From Candidatus Neomicrothrix parvicella RN1 (lineage in GTDB: Bacteria; Actinomycetota; Acidimicrobiia; Acidimicrobiales; VFJN01): 54,270 bases of DNA. Position numbers and translations under genes: made by a program. The DNA lies in NCBI GenBank assembly GCA_945898515.1, contig CAMDIH010000005.1:1-54270 (forward strand). Direction: 5' to 3'. The notes beneath the pieces were generated by a model. That model ran no database searches. It had not been told where the DNA came from and was given only the letters and a program-made list of their open reading frames with translations. Below are positions 45,146 through 54,270 of this stretch, in pieces. Within the stretch, counting starts at the first letter, position 1. Each line of letters starts with the position of its first letter.

Positions 45146-47461
45146 TCAGCGGGGGGGAAGGAAAAAGACGTTCAGCGCGGCGTCCTGCTGAAGTTGTTTC
45201 CTCAGGGTGTCTGGGCCGTAGCCAATCCAGCCTTTCGGCCCCTCCACGTTGATCCGGAACCGGTCGTTGTTCACCATCGGCTGCGGCACAACGTCGAGGT
45301 GGTAGCCGCGCTGGAGGTCTATCGTGCCTTCGAGCGTGAAGGTCACGGTCTGGGTGGCCCCCGGGGGGATATCGAGTAGGGCCCAGTAGCGGTTGCGGTC
45401 GTATTCCACGGCGGCGCCCCGGTTGATGGACTCGCCGTCCATTCTCACATCGACTAGGTCGAGCGGTGTGTACACCGCAACGGTGGTGGAGTTCGTTCCG
45501 GGGGGGAACTTGAGGCGGTTACCGATCACGGGGTCGGGCAGTCCAGAGGCTGGGGCATCGTTGCGGACCTGCACCGTAACCGTGGAGCGCACCGTGTCAG
45601 TCTCAGGGTCCACCGCCACGTCGTAGGTCACCGTCCGGTGCATAAACGCATCGATTTTGCTGCGACCCCGGTTAGAGGCTCGTACCGAGAGGAAGTCGCC
45701 GTCTACGGCAGGAAGTGTGCCGTCGAAGTGCATACGTTCGATGAGGGCTTGTTCGTCGGGGTGGAAGCTGTGGAAGAGCAATCGGCGGGCCTGTACGGCC
45801 GGGGCCATGGTGTCGGCGAGTTGGCGCGGTCCGGGCAGGTCGCCCGAGGTCAGCTTCTCGAAGACGCTCTCGGCGGCCTCTACGAGGAAGTCGTGGCGGG
45901 TTTCGGCTGAGTCGAGAAGGGATTGGTCGTCAGGGAAAGCGGTGTACTGATTTCTAAGGAGGAAGGGGGCGGCCGTGGCGGCGGTCAGGGGGCGGGGGTA
46001 GCCCGGGAGTTTGATGGGTCCGGTGAGTTGCAACATATTGGCCAGGGCCTGGGGGTCCATGTAGAGGACACCATCGAGTGGAAGGGCGGGTGGGCGCCAC
46101 ATTTGTCGAGCGGCTTCGGCGGTGGTCGGAAAGTCCGCCGACCCGGTGATGTTTTGCCAGTACCGCTCCGGCCGCAGGGCGAGGAAGCCGTCTGGGAACA
46201 CGGCGCGGTTAGCAAGTTGGCGGCCCTGGAACCGCTCGTTGAGGTCGTTTACTCGGCCTGCTTTTTGGAGCTTGATATCTCCGTCATCCACAACTAACAG
46301 GGCGTATGCCCCCATGAATCCGCCGAGGTCTCGTGTTTCAGCGGGCGTTGCGAACGCCACAAAGTAGCGGCGCGGCCCATCCTCGCCGAGAAGATCGGGG
46401 ATCACTTCCACGGCCGCCGCCGCCGTCTGCGCGTCTTCGGTGGCACGGTCGATTGAGCGCTGGAACGAAGCCAGACGACTAGCCACCGGCGCCAGTAGCC
46501 AGGGTGATTCGGCTCGGCGAGTGCCGTCGCTGGTGCGGGCCAGGGAGCCTTGGATGGCCGCAAGCGGTTCGCTCATCGCCCGGACACGGTCGAGGTCAAC
46601 TCGGCCATCGGTTACCCGCAGATCCTCTACCTGAGTGGCGCGTGTGGAGGTAGCGGTATCGGCAGCGAGGTGGGAGCCCTCCTGAGTGAGTACCGCGAGG
46701 GCCCGAGATTGCTGGCCGATCCCCGGGAGGAGCAGAGCCGGTTTGGCGTACCACGAACTGAAGTTGCGGTGCGCGGCGCTGAACGAGCGTCCAGCGTTGT
46801 CGAGGTGGTCAGCGGCGACGCTGCTTTGGCCGATCTGGACGGCCTTCAACCCCGCGTTGGCCTGCTGGATGCCTTCTTGTAAGGCTTGGCGGGAAAGGAG
46901 TACCGACAGCACCATGCCGCTGACGGCGATGGCCGTTGCGCCTCCCAGGATCACTGTCAGGATCCGGAGGCGCACGCGCGCCCGGTCGCTGATGGCTGGC
47001 CAGGCGGAGACGCTCAGACAACCCACTGCTAGCAGCGCCGCGGTCGCGTTGATGAGGAATCGATCTGGCGGTTGTCGGAGCAGTGTCTGAACAACGACGG
47101 CACCGATGACCGCTCCTACCAGCCTGCCTTTGATGGGCCCAGCGCCGCGGCAGGCGATGGCGCTGAGTGCGACCGTGGCGCCAGCGATCCCGATCCATAC
47201 GCCGGCGGCGCTCGCCACCGCAATGAGGGATGCGGCTAGCCATGCCCGTGGTCGGCTGTATGAGGAGGCCAGCGGTACTCCGACTCCGACAGCCGCGTTG
47301 ACCACGATGTCGCTGACTGAATAGGCGGTTGGTTGGGGGTGGGCGGCTATCGCCCCGACGCCGCTCGCTAGCGCTACCGCCCAGATCGTGACGCGGGGAA
47401 CTCTGCTCAGGAGCGTGTTCGGACCGCCGGGCGCTTCTGGCCCGTGGGTTATTGTGCTCAC
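45146..47461 (-). CDS. DUF4012 domain membrane protein
   Basis: 771 aa; several N-terminal TMs then RRYFVAFATPAETRDLGGFMGAYALLVVDDGDIKL. Confidence 0.8.
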   Translation of the reverse strand: MSTITHGPEAPGGPNTLLSRVPRVTIWAVALASGVGAIAAHPQPTAYSVSDIVVNAAVGVGVPLASSYSRPRAWLAASLIAVASAAGVWIGIAGATVALSAIACRGAGPIKGRLVGAVIGAVVVQTLLRQPPDRFLINATAALLAVGCLSVSAWPAISDRARVRLRILTVILGGATAIAVSGMVLSVLLSRQALQEGIQQANAGLKAVQIGQSSVAADHLDNAGRSFSAAHRNFSSWYAKPALLLPGIGQQSRALAVLTQEGSHLAADTATSTRATQVEDLRVTDGRVDLDRVRAMSEPLAAIQGSLARTSDGTRRAESPWLLAPVASRLASFQRSIDRATEDAQTAAAAVEVIPDLLGEDGPRRYFVAFATPAETRDLGGFMGAYALLVVDDGDIKLQKAGRVNDLNERFQGRQLANRAVFPDGFLALRPERYWQNITGSADFPTTAEAARQMWRPPALPLDGVLYMDPQALANMLQLTGPIKLPGYPRPLTAATAAPFLLRNQYTAFPDDQSLLDSAETRHDFLVEAAESVFEKLTSGDLPGPRQLADTMAPAVQARRLLFHSFHPDEQALIERMHFDGTLPAVDGDFLSVRASNRGRSKIDAFMHRTVTYDVAVDPETDTVRSTVTVQVRNDAPASGLPDPVIGNRLKFPPGTNSTTVAVYTPLDLVDVRMDGESINRGAAVEYDRNRYWALLDIPPGATQTVTFTLEGTIDLQRGYHLDVVPQPMVNNDRFRINVEGPKGWIGYGPDTLRKQLQQDAALNVFFLPPR

Positions 47462-47668
47462 AGCCCCGATCCTACGGGGTTGTGAGCACAGATTAACCGC
47501 GGTCGGTGCCCGGAATCACTGCTGTCGAGGACAACACGGCGTCCAACTTTTCTTAGATTTTATTGGCATCTTCTCTAGGTTCTCTGGTACAAAAGGGATG
47601 TGAGCGGCCGGGGGGCTTCTTCGTTCGCCACGCTAAGACTCACTCAACTCACCCACGGGGGATTTTAA

Positions 47669-49330
47669 ATGCGTCGAACTAGGTCCACGTTGCTGGCCGT
47701 TGCTTTTGCGACCGCCATGCTTGCTCCACTACTCACTGCCAGTCCGGCCTCGGCCACGCCTCCGTTGGGAGACGGTTGCAACCTCTCCGCCACTCCTGGT
47801 GCTGAGATCGGCCACTTCCCCTCGATGCCCGGCTCCCAAAGCGGGCTTGTCGTCTCCTGCGTGTTCAACAATCAGCCTGCGACTAATCAGGTCGCCTCTG
47901 CGTTCACCTTCAGCGATTTTAGTAACGCCCAGTACCACAATGGTGCGGCCCGCACAGTCTCGTCGGTTGGCGCCATCGCTATAGGCGCCACCACCTTTAC
48001 CATTGCCAACTGTGAGGGCATCACCGGCTGGGTGAACAACACGATTACTCGTTCGCCCTTCCTCACTAATGCCTTGCTTGCCGCGACCGGCTTGACCACT
48101 GGTACCTTCGTCAAGAGCATCAGCGCCGGTTGCCTCGTGACCTTGAGCCAACCCGCAATCGGCGCGATGAGCGCGGGCCAGGTATTCAGGATTGACAACT
48201 TCCACGCTCGTCGCATGGCGAACACGGCCACAGCGTGTGCCAACGTCGACTTTGCGTCTGGGTCTACCAACATCCTCTCGGCGGCCCTGAACTTCACGGC
48301 CGCCGATATCGGGCTCAGCGTGACCGGAACGGAAATTGCTCCGGACACCGAGATCACCGCCGTCGTTGCCCCTAATGCCACTATTAACAATGCGACCCTC
48401 GCCGCCGACACCTGCGCCACCCCGTTTACGACGATCACTCTCGGTGCAAGCTCGAATGTGACATCGACCCGCCACTGCCGCAACGCCACCAGGACGGCGA
48501 CCGTCATCACCTCCACGACCTGCAAGTTCACGTCTACGGATGTCGGTCTTCCCGTCTACGACGAGGACAGTGCGGCCGGTATCCCGGCTAGCCGTTACAT
48601 CACTTCCGTCAACGCCCTCGGTACCAAAGCCACCGTCGCCGCCGGCGGCATGACTCTTGTTACGTTGCCCGCCGTGTTCGATTTGATCGTGGGCGATCCC
48701 ACGGTTACGGCACCCAATGGCGTCGCAACCGGAGATGAGGTGGCTACGCAGGGCATCAACTTGGACCTCTCACCCAACTTGGTGGCTGGTTCACAGGCCT
48801 GCTCGGCCGAGAACCCTGAAGGCTTCGGAGTAGTTGCTAGTTGGAAAAACCCGGGCGAGTTCACAGGTGGGGCACCCTTCAACAGCCCGCCGGGCGACCT
48901 GGCTACCGGCTATAAGGTCATTGGCCAGATCGTGTTCGCTACGTCGTCAGTTTCCTTCTCCATCTGGGTAGTGGAAACAAGCAACCCCTTGCTCCCCGGT
49001 GACTTCACCTTCAGCATCGTGGCCCCGAACGCTCCCACGACCCTTGCGATGTGCGTCGGCACACTCACTTCGCCGGGCCTCGCTTACTCGTTGCGGGTGA
49101 TGGCTCAAACCGCTGGGGTGGCCATGCTACCGCCGGGTACGGGACGCCCTGGGACTGCGCAGGTTCGAGCCCTGAAACCGGCCGCTACCTACGGAGCGGG
49201 CTACACAACCAGTGCGACACTTACGTCGGACACGGCGGGGGTGGTCTACTCCCCGCTCGCCCAGTTCACTCGGCTTTGCAATTACCCTGCGGGCTCGGCG
49301 ACGGCGAGCTTCAGGTGTGGTAACGGTTGA
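47669..49330 (+). CDS. Secreted protein with phage/adhesin-like beta modules
   Basis: 553 aa; signal peptide MRRTRSTLLAVAFATAMLAPLLTASPASA; repeated FTxxDIGLxV...ITAV pattern. Confidence 0.8.
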   Translation: MRRTRSTLLAVAFATAMLAPLLTASPASATPPLGDGCNLSATPGAEIGHFPSMPGSQSGLVVSCVFNNQPATNQVASAFTFSDFSNAQYHNGAARTVSSVGAIAIGATTFTIANCEGITGWVNNTITRSPFLTNALLAATGLTTGTFVKSISAGCLVTLSQPAIGAMSAGQVFRIDNFHARRMANTATACANVDFASGSTNILSAALNFTAADIGLSVTGTEIAPDTEITAVVAPNATINNATLAADTCATPFTTITLGASSNVTSTRHCRNATRTATVITSTTCKFTSTDVGLPVYDEDSAAGIPASRYITSVNALGTKATVAAGGMTLVTLPAVFDLIVGDPTVTAPNGVATGDEVATQGINLDLSPNLVAGSQACSAENPEGFGVVASWKNPGEFTGGAPFNSPPGDLATGYKVIGQIVFATSSVSFSIWVVETSNPLLPGDFTFSIVAPNAPTTLAMCVGTLTSPGLAYSLRVMAQTAGVAMLPPGTGRPGTAQVRALKPAATYGAGYTTSATLTSDTAGVVYSPLAQFTRLCNYPAGSATASFRCGNG

Positions 49331-49364
49331 TCTGGTTGGTTAGTCACAACTAGAGAGCACGAGG

Positions 49365-49395
49365 AAGGGGGCGGGCCTGAGGGTCCGTCCCCTTT
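49365..49395 (+). terminator. Intrinsic terminator-like hairpin
   Basis: AAGGGGGCGG-gcctgagggt-CCGTCCCCTTT. Confidence 0.6.
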
Positions 49396-49417
49396 CCGCG
49401 TCGGGTAAGATTCCCTC

Positions 49418-50170
49418 ATGAGAAGCGAACTGGGGATACGAAGAGGACTCTGGGCTGGGCTGATTTTGAGCGGGGTGCTCACGGTTGGGTTGACCCCGGG
49501 GCGGCCAGCGGCGGCACACGAGGGTGAGAAACATGAGGCTGGCGATACGGCGGTGGCGTCCGAGGACCCGCTGGCTGGCATGGTGGGAATCGGCGACAAC
49601 CTGTACTTCTCTGGCGCCGTTATCACTCCGGGTGACGGATCAGCGGTCCGCTCTTTGAGCGCCTACCAGACCGCCGCGTTCGTTCAGTCATGGATGCCGA
49701 CCGCCTTGTTTGGAGGCCCTCAGAGCATTGCGGCACCTCCGAAGGATGTTCCGGTTACTCGCGTCGATGTGTCCGGCCAGTGGGGTCCGGGCAACCTAGG
49801 AGTCCACACGATCTATTACGCGACCAGCCCCGAAGGTGTGTTCGTATCCTGGCCCCAGGAGCAAGCAGTGGTTGCCGCTCCCGGGGGGCCGCCTCCTCCC
49901 CAAGAGGATTGGTTCATAGCCTTACCACGAGTCACCGACGCACTCGCAGGGAAGGCAGAGTTGATCGAAACTGCAGGGACGCAACAGGCCGATGATTATC
50001 TCACTGCGACCACCGAGGCCGAAGCCGCCGAAGCCGCCGAGACCGGGCCGGACGGTGCGAGCGACGGATCGAGCAACGCCGCTAACTCCATCTCGACATT
50101 CGGGGTGGCGGTGGCGGTGGTGGCCGCGGGCGTATTGATCGCCGTGGTGTGGCGACGGCGACGCTCGTAG
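49418..50170 (+). CDS. Secreted protein with C-terminal TM anchor
   Basis: 250 aa; N-terminal signal peptide, C-terminal FGVAVAVVAAGVLIAVVWRRRRS. Confidence 0.75.
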   Translation: MRSELGIRRGLWAGLILSGVLTVGLTPGRPAAAHEGEKHEAGDTAVASEDPLAGMVGIGDNLYFSGAVITPGDGSAVRSLSAYQTAAFVQSWMPTALFGGPQSIAAPPKDVPVTRVDVSGQWGPGNLGVHTIYYATSPEGVFVSWPQEQAVVAAPGGPPPPQEDWFIALPRVTDALAGKAELIETAGTQQADDYLTATTEAEAAEAAETGPDGASDGSSNAANSISTFGVAVAVVAAGVLIAVVWRRRRS

Positions 50171-50186
50171 TACCGGGGCTGGTGCA

Positions 50187-51125
50187 GTGATGAACGCCCC
50201 GGCGGAGCAGTCGGAAATCGCCCTCAGCGTGGTGGTGGTGGCCCATGACATGGAGCGCGAGCTGCCTCGCACCTTGCGCTCGCTGGCATGTCCGTACCAA
50301 CGCAACATACATCCCGACGACTACGAGATCGTGGTGGTGGACAACGGTTCATCCGTCCCGTTGGAAGCGGTCCTCCCTGCGGGTGCCGAGGCTTCGGTGT
50401 CTCTGCACCGAATCGAGGGGGCAGCAGTATCGCCAGTGAGGGCCGCCAATCAGGGCATCTCGCTGGCCCGGGGTGCGGTGGTCGGCCTGATCATTGATGG
50501 CGCCCGGATGGTTTCCCCGGGTCTACTCGCAGGGGCCCTTCGCGGGGCAGCGGTGGCGCAACGCCCTGTGGTGACGGCGCCCGCTTGGCATCTCGGCCCG
50601 GGCGTGTCGGCATTGGCCGAGGGAGCAGGATACGACGAGGCCGCGGAGGACGAACTACTGGAGCAGGCGGGCTGGGAGAGCGACGGCTACGGGCTTTTCT
50701 CGATCGCCACTCCAGCAGCCTCATCGGCGCGTGGGCTCTTCGGTGCCATGGGGGAAAGCAGTTCGCTTTTCCTACACCGCCAGACCTGGGATCAGGTGGG
50801 GGGCCTTGATGACCGGTTTGCTCTTCCCGGTGGGGGAATGGTGAACCACGACCTCTACCGCCGGGTCTGCGCCCTCGACGACGCCCAACTGGTGGTGCTG
50901 CTGGGGGAAGGTACCTTCCACCAGACACACGGCGGGGCGGCTACTTCGGGTCGGCTTACTTCGGAGGAGATGCGGGCCGACTATGAGGCAATTTGCGGCC
51001 ATCCTCATCGTCCGCCGCTTAACCAGCCCCTGTTCCTGGGGTCGGTGACACGGGCCTACCTTCCCTACATCGCTGCGTCGATCGATGCCGCGCAGCGCGT
51101 TGGTCAGGCCGACGCAGGGCCTTGA
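50187..51125 (+). CDS. Family 2 glycosyltransferase
   Basis: IALSVVVVAHDMERELPRTLRSL; YEIVVVDNGSS. Confidence 0.85.
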   Translation: MMNAPAEQSEIALSVVVVAHDMERELPRTLRSLACPYQRNIHPDDYEIVVVDNGSSVPLEAVLPAGAEASVSLHRIEGAAVSPVRAANQGISLARGAVVGLIIDGARMVSPGLLAGALRGAAVAQRPVVTAPAWHLGPGVSALAEGAGYDEAAEDELLEQAGWESDGYGLFSIATPAASSARGLFGAMGESSSLFLHRQTWDQVGGLDDRFALPGGGMVNHDLYRRVCALDDAQLVVLLGEGTFHQTHGGAATSGRLTSEEMRADYEAICGHPHRPPLNQPLFLGSVTRAYLPYIAASIDAAQRVGQADAGP

Positions 51126-51748
51126 TGTATCCGTGCGGGTACACCGATGGCAGTGGTGCGGGCGGGAACATCGGTGAGCACAACGGCGTTGGCGCCGATG
51201 CTGGCACCTTTCCCAACTTGAACGGCACCGAGGACCTTGGCCCCGGTCCCGATGTCCACGTTGGCGCTGATGCTGGGTCCCTCGAAATCCCCATCGCGTA
51301 GTCCAATCGTTACAAATGGAGCGATACGAACGTTGGGACCGATGGAGGTAATTCCGTCAATCACCACCTGTCCATGCAGGAGGTACAGCCCGGGTGCGAT
51401 GACTACGGGATCCCCGATGCAAACCTGGGCACTTGTCATGGCCAACCAATGGGCCACCCGAGGTAGAAACGGCACTCGCAGCGACTGCATTCGAGCCTTT
51501 GCGCGGTAGCAGACCTGGGCAAAGAACGCGTCACTCACTAGGAGAAGGCGCAGGCATTGGGTTGCCGCATGGCGCCGAGAACGAAATTGGCTGCCCTCTC
51601 CTCGGTAGGCCATGGTGCACCTAGCGTCGGCAATGACGGCCGCACAGAACTGGGGATGCAGGGAGCGACGGTCTCTCCAAAAATCGGGCGGTGCTACCGC
51701 GCTGTCGCTTTGATTCACATGAAGAGGGTCGGCGGGAGTTGGGTTCAT
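51104..51748 (-). CDS. Serine acetyltransferase-like hexapeptide-repeat transferase
   Basis: IGPNVRIAPFVTIGL...GPSISANVDIGTGAKVLGAVQVGKGASIGANAVVLTDVPARTTAIGVPAR left-handed beta helix. Confidence 0.85.
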   Translation of the reverse strand: MNPTPADPLHVNQSDSAVAPPDFWRDRRSLHPQFCAAVIADARCTMAYRGEGSQFRSRRHAATQCLRLLLVSDAFFAQVCYRAKARMQSLRVPFLPRVAHWLAMTSAQVCIGDPVVIAPGLYLLHGQVVIDGITSIGPNVRIAPFVTIGLRDGDFEGPSISANVDIGTGAKVLGAVQVGKGASIGANAVVLTDVPARTTAIGVPARIHQGPASA

Positions 51749-52387
51749 GGGTCTTTGACCAGTGGGACGACGCCCGACATGTTCGCGACCTTTACCCTAG
51801 TGGTGCCCGAGGGCCGGGCCGAGGTTCGATTCGCCGGATCAATCGTCATCGTTCGGCTGGTTGTTAGTAGAGATGTCTCCATCAGATGAAAGCTAGAGGT
51901 GGTCTGCGGTGGGCGTTCACGCAGGTCGTTCGCTGGGGTAGGTATCGCATTGGTCGAGGGCCGTTTAGCCTCTCGGCGCATTCCGGTGATGCTGCCCTGG
52001 TGGGAGGCGATTAGGCCGTGCTGATCGGTTCCAGCCGGGCTCACCGGGGACACTCGATGGTTGACAGCACTGCCCCTTGATGGGACTGACCAGCCAAGGC
52101 TGGGCCCTCAATCCTTTGTTCGGGCGGCCGCGACCGGGCGGGGTTGGGTCCTGGTCTGCCGTCCATGTCTGCGGAGCGCGCCGAGTTGGGAGAATCGGTC
52201 TCGAAGGGCGGACCACGCAGGACACATGAGGAACATCGATCGGTATGGGCCCCGTTTAGCCGATCCGGAGCGGTTGGTCGTTTGCGTGCCGGTGGTCCAG
52301 GCGCCAATCCGTGACGCCAACTGTCGGGCTATTGTGCTCACTCACTCAGGCCACGCAGGGGCATTCGGCCTGATGGCCGCACCAAGC

Positions 52388-54270
52388 CTAGAGCTCTTCC
52401 GAACGGTCAATCTCGTTCCGTGCAGGCCCGGCCCCGTTGGTGCCGTTGGTCTTTCCGTTGGTGCCGTTGGTCTTTCCGTTGGTCTTTCCGTTGGCCCCGT
52501 TGGTGCCGTTGGCCCCGTTGGTCTTGCCGTTGGCCCCGTTGGCCCCGTTGGCCCCGTTGGTGCCGTTGGTCTTGCCGTTGGCCCCGTTGGTGCCGTTGGT
52601 CTTGTCGTTGGCCCCGTTGGCCGTCCTGGCCCCCACAGCGACTGTCTCGTACCGGACCCGATCCACCCAGACGGGGGCGCTGTTAGCTGCGGTTGATTTC
52701 GCGACAGCTGCGGTGACGGCGCTCGAGGCACTGGCCGCGATGGGCCGGCCGGAGGCCATGCGTGGGGCGTCGGCATCAGGTCGGAAGAGCTTTGGTTCCA
52801 GCGCTAGTAAGGCGTAGAGCGCCGGCAGTACAAGTGAGCGTTGGCGGGTGAGGAGGCCGAAGTTGGCCAATGAGGAGAAACTCGCTGAATAGAGAACGAG
52901 AAGCGTGATGCAGTAGAGGAGGAAGGGGTCCTGTCGGCAACGCTTCAGTGCGAGGCGGATAGACGAGAATCGGTAAATGACGAGCCAGAGCAGCAGAGCC
53001 GACTCGAGGGCTGCCAGCATCTGAAGTCCGCTTCCCGCCTCCCAGAGAAAGGGCCTGAAGAGCACAGTGATGGCACTGCGCGGCAGGAACAATGGATTAG
53101 TTATCGAGTTTCCGCCGGTTGAGTACGTGGATCCACCGTAGGAGGTAGCGGCTGTTTGGGTATCAAGTTGCTCTTCGACAGAGTCGAGCGAAAGGCTTTC
53201 CAAGCCAATAAACCGTGTTCCAGCGGTGACGGTGAAGACCACCAGAAGGCCGAGGGCCACCATGCCGATTGGTCGAGTGGCGGAGACCTTGTCGCTTTGC
53301 TTTCGAATATGCCCCACGAAGTATGGGATAGTTGCGGCCACCGTGGCGAGCGCCAATAGGTGGGGACGGATTAGGAACAGGAGGAGACCGCCTCCAAGGG
53401 CAAGTGGGATGGCACGAGTAACGTGGTTCCTGAACACCAAAGAGGTGGCCCAGGCCAGGGCACCGAGACCTAGTTGCATCAGGGCTTCTTTGCCCAGTGC
53501 GGCCGGCCAGAACACGATGCTGGGGACGAACAGCATGAATATCAGGGCGAGGCGCTGATTTACATAGGGCACCGAATCGCTGATGGCCCGGTACCAGAAG
53601 TACGATCCGAGCACCGCCAGCAATCCAAATAAGAAGAACGCGGCGAGTTGGTCTCTCCCGAAGAGGTAGTAGAGAACGCCGGTCAGAAACCTGAGCAGGT
53701 TGCTTCCGCTGAGGGCCATTCCCTCCATAGGGGATGTTGCGCGTTCGCCAGCCCAAAACGCCACGAGTTCACGACCTTCTCGGTCGTAAACGTACGCGTC
53801 GCCCGCGTTCCCGTATACGAAAGTGAGGCTGAAGTACCGAGCCGCCGACGCCACGATCTTGAAGATCGTGCCAAGGAGGATTAGTCGGGGCAGCCAGGGC
53901 TCATTGGGTCGGAGGCGGCGGCATCGTCGACCAAAGGCAATGGCCAGAACAATCCCGGCCAACGGGAAGAGCACTACTCCCACGTGGTCTTGCCCCATGC
54001 CCTGTGTGGCAATGAGCGTGGCAAGGATCAGGCCACCGGCAACGGCGACCCCCGCCGTGGCGCTCGGTTCAAGCCCAGCCCCGATCGGCACGGGACTTTC
54101 GTCCCGGCGCTCATTCGCTGCGGCGAGGTCCTCGGGCGTCGAAACGATAGAAAACAGGGGCAGGAGGCCGTTGGTGCTGTGGCCGTTGGTGCTGTGGCCG
54201 TTGGTGCTGTGGCCGTTGGTGCTGTGGCCGTTGGTGCTGTGGCCGTTGGTGTCGTGGCCGTTGGTGTCGT
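52388..54270 (-). CDS. Polytopic membrane protein (polysaccharide-polymerase-like) with Asn-Gly repeats at both ends; 5' end outside window
   Basis: Listed ORF ends at 54091, but the same frame stays open to 54270: ...DTNGHDTNGHSTNGHSTNGHSTNGHSTNGHSTNGLLPLFSIVSTPEDLAAANERRDESPVPIGAGLEPSA... Confidence 0.8.
   Translation of the reverse strand, partial: DTNGHDTNGHSTNGHSTNGHSTNGHSTNGHSTNGLLPLFSIVSTPEDLAAANERRDESPVPIGAGLEPSATAGVAVAGGLILATLIATQGMGQDHVGVVLFPLAGIVLAIAFGRRCRRLRPNEPWLPRLILLGTIFKIVASAARYFSLTFVYGNAGDAYVYDREGRELVAFWAGERATSPMEGMALSGSNLLRFLTGVLYYLFGRDQLAAFFLFGLLAVLGSYFWYRAISDSVPYVNQRLALIFMLFVPSIVFWPAALGKEALMQLGLGALAWATSLVFRNHVTRAIPLALGGGLLLFLIRPHLLALATVAATIPYFVGHIRKQSDKVSATRPIGMVALGLLVVFTVTAGTRFIGLESLSLDSVEEQLDTQTAATSYGGSTYSTGGNSITNPLFLPRSAITVLFRPFLWEAGSGLQMLAALESALLLWLVIYRFSSIRLALKRCRQDPFLLYCITLLVLYSASFSSLANFGLLTRQRSLVLPALYALLALEPKLFRPDADAPRMASGRPIAASASSAVTAAVAKSTAANSAPVWVDRVRYETVAVGARTANGANDKTNGTNGANGKTNGTNGANGANGANGKTNGANGTNGANGKTNGKTNGTNGKTNGTNGAGPARNEIDRSEEL
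52433..52626. repeat. 9/12-bp minisatellite encoding (K)TNG/ANG repeats
   Basis: + strand runs of ccgttggtg / ccgttggcc / ccgttggtctt units; about 18 NG dipeptides in the C-terminal tail. Confidence 0.9.
54166..54270. repeat. 15-bp tandem repeat, 7 copies, continuing past window end
   Basis: ggccgttggtgctgt x5 then ggccgttggtgtcgt x2; encodes H(S/D)TNG on minus strand. Confidence 0.95.

Noticed and set aside
52433-52626. Possible CRISPR array
   Set aside because: Units are only 9-12 bp with no spacers; coding minisatellite
52420-52817. Plus-strand ORFs with RWCRW or PLVPLV repeats
   Set aside because: Frame artefacts of the minisatellite; the minus-strand membrane protein explains the frame
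54166-54270. Possible iteron/replication repeat
   Set aside because: Repeat is in frame with a downstream membrane protein and encodes HSTNG units, so coding repeat is the simpler explanation

Overview
The window is an actinobacterial, probably Acidimicrobiia-like, chromosome-origin region; the taxon is inferred from gene order and GC content only. On the minus strand it starts with gyrA (truncated), gyrB, a DciA/DUF721 gene, recF, dnaN and dnaA. Reading rightward it continues with rpmH-rnpA-yidD-yidC-jag-rsmG, parA-parB, trxA/trxB, an ECF sigma/anti-sigma pair, a Ser/Thr kinase, DegV, a DUF6049 protein, GNAT, HDAC-like, PilT-like, a CCA-adding family enzyme, ino1/PadR, DUF5318, PBP1, panB, rpsF-ssb-rpsR-rplI, dnaB (with an intein), arfB, murA, amtB-glnB, and finally a cell-surface/polysaccharide region. 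The observations I rate highest are: (1) a basal-unwinding-system-like array (DnaA boxes, GC cluster, DnaA-trios) between dnaA and dnaN; (2) a DnaB P-loop intein whose endonuclease region looks dead or decayed; (3) a polytopic membrane protein at the right edge with Asn-Gly-rich repeats at both termini, where the N-terminal repeat extends past the supplied ORF and out of the window; (4) a MurA with Cys-to-Asp at the fosfomycin-target position; (5) DnaA-box-like clusters upstream of dnaB and between parB and trxA; (6) three parS palindromes in a long rsmG-parA gap; (7) an unlisted 59-aa protein with two CxxC motifs; (8) a catalytically intact kinase at the position where mycobacteria carry the MviN/MurJ pseudokinase fusion. 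No tRNA, rRNA, CRISPR array or transposase was recognised.
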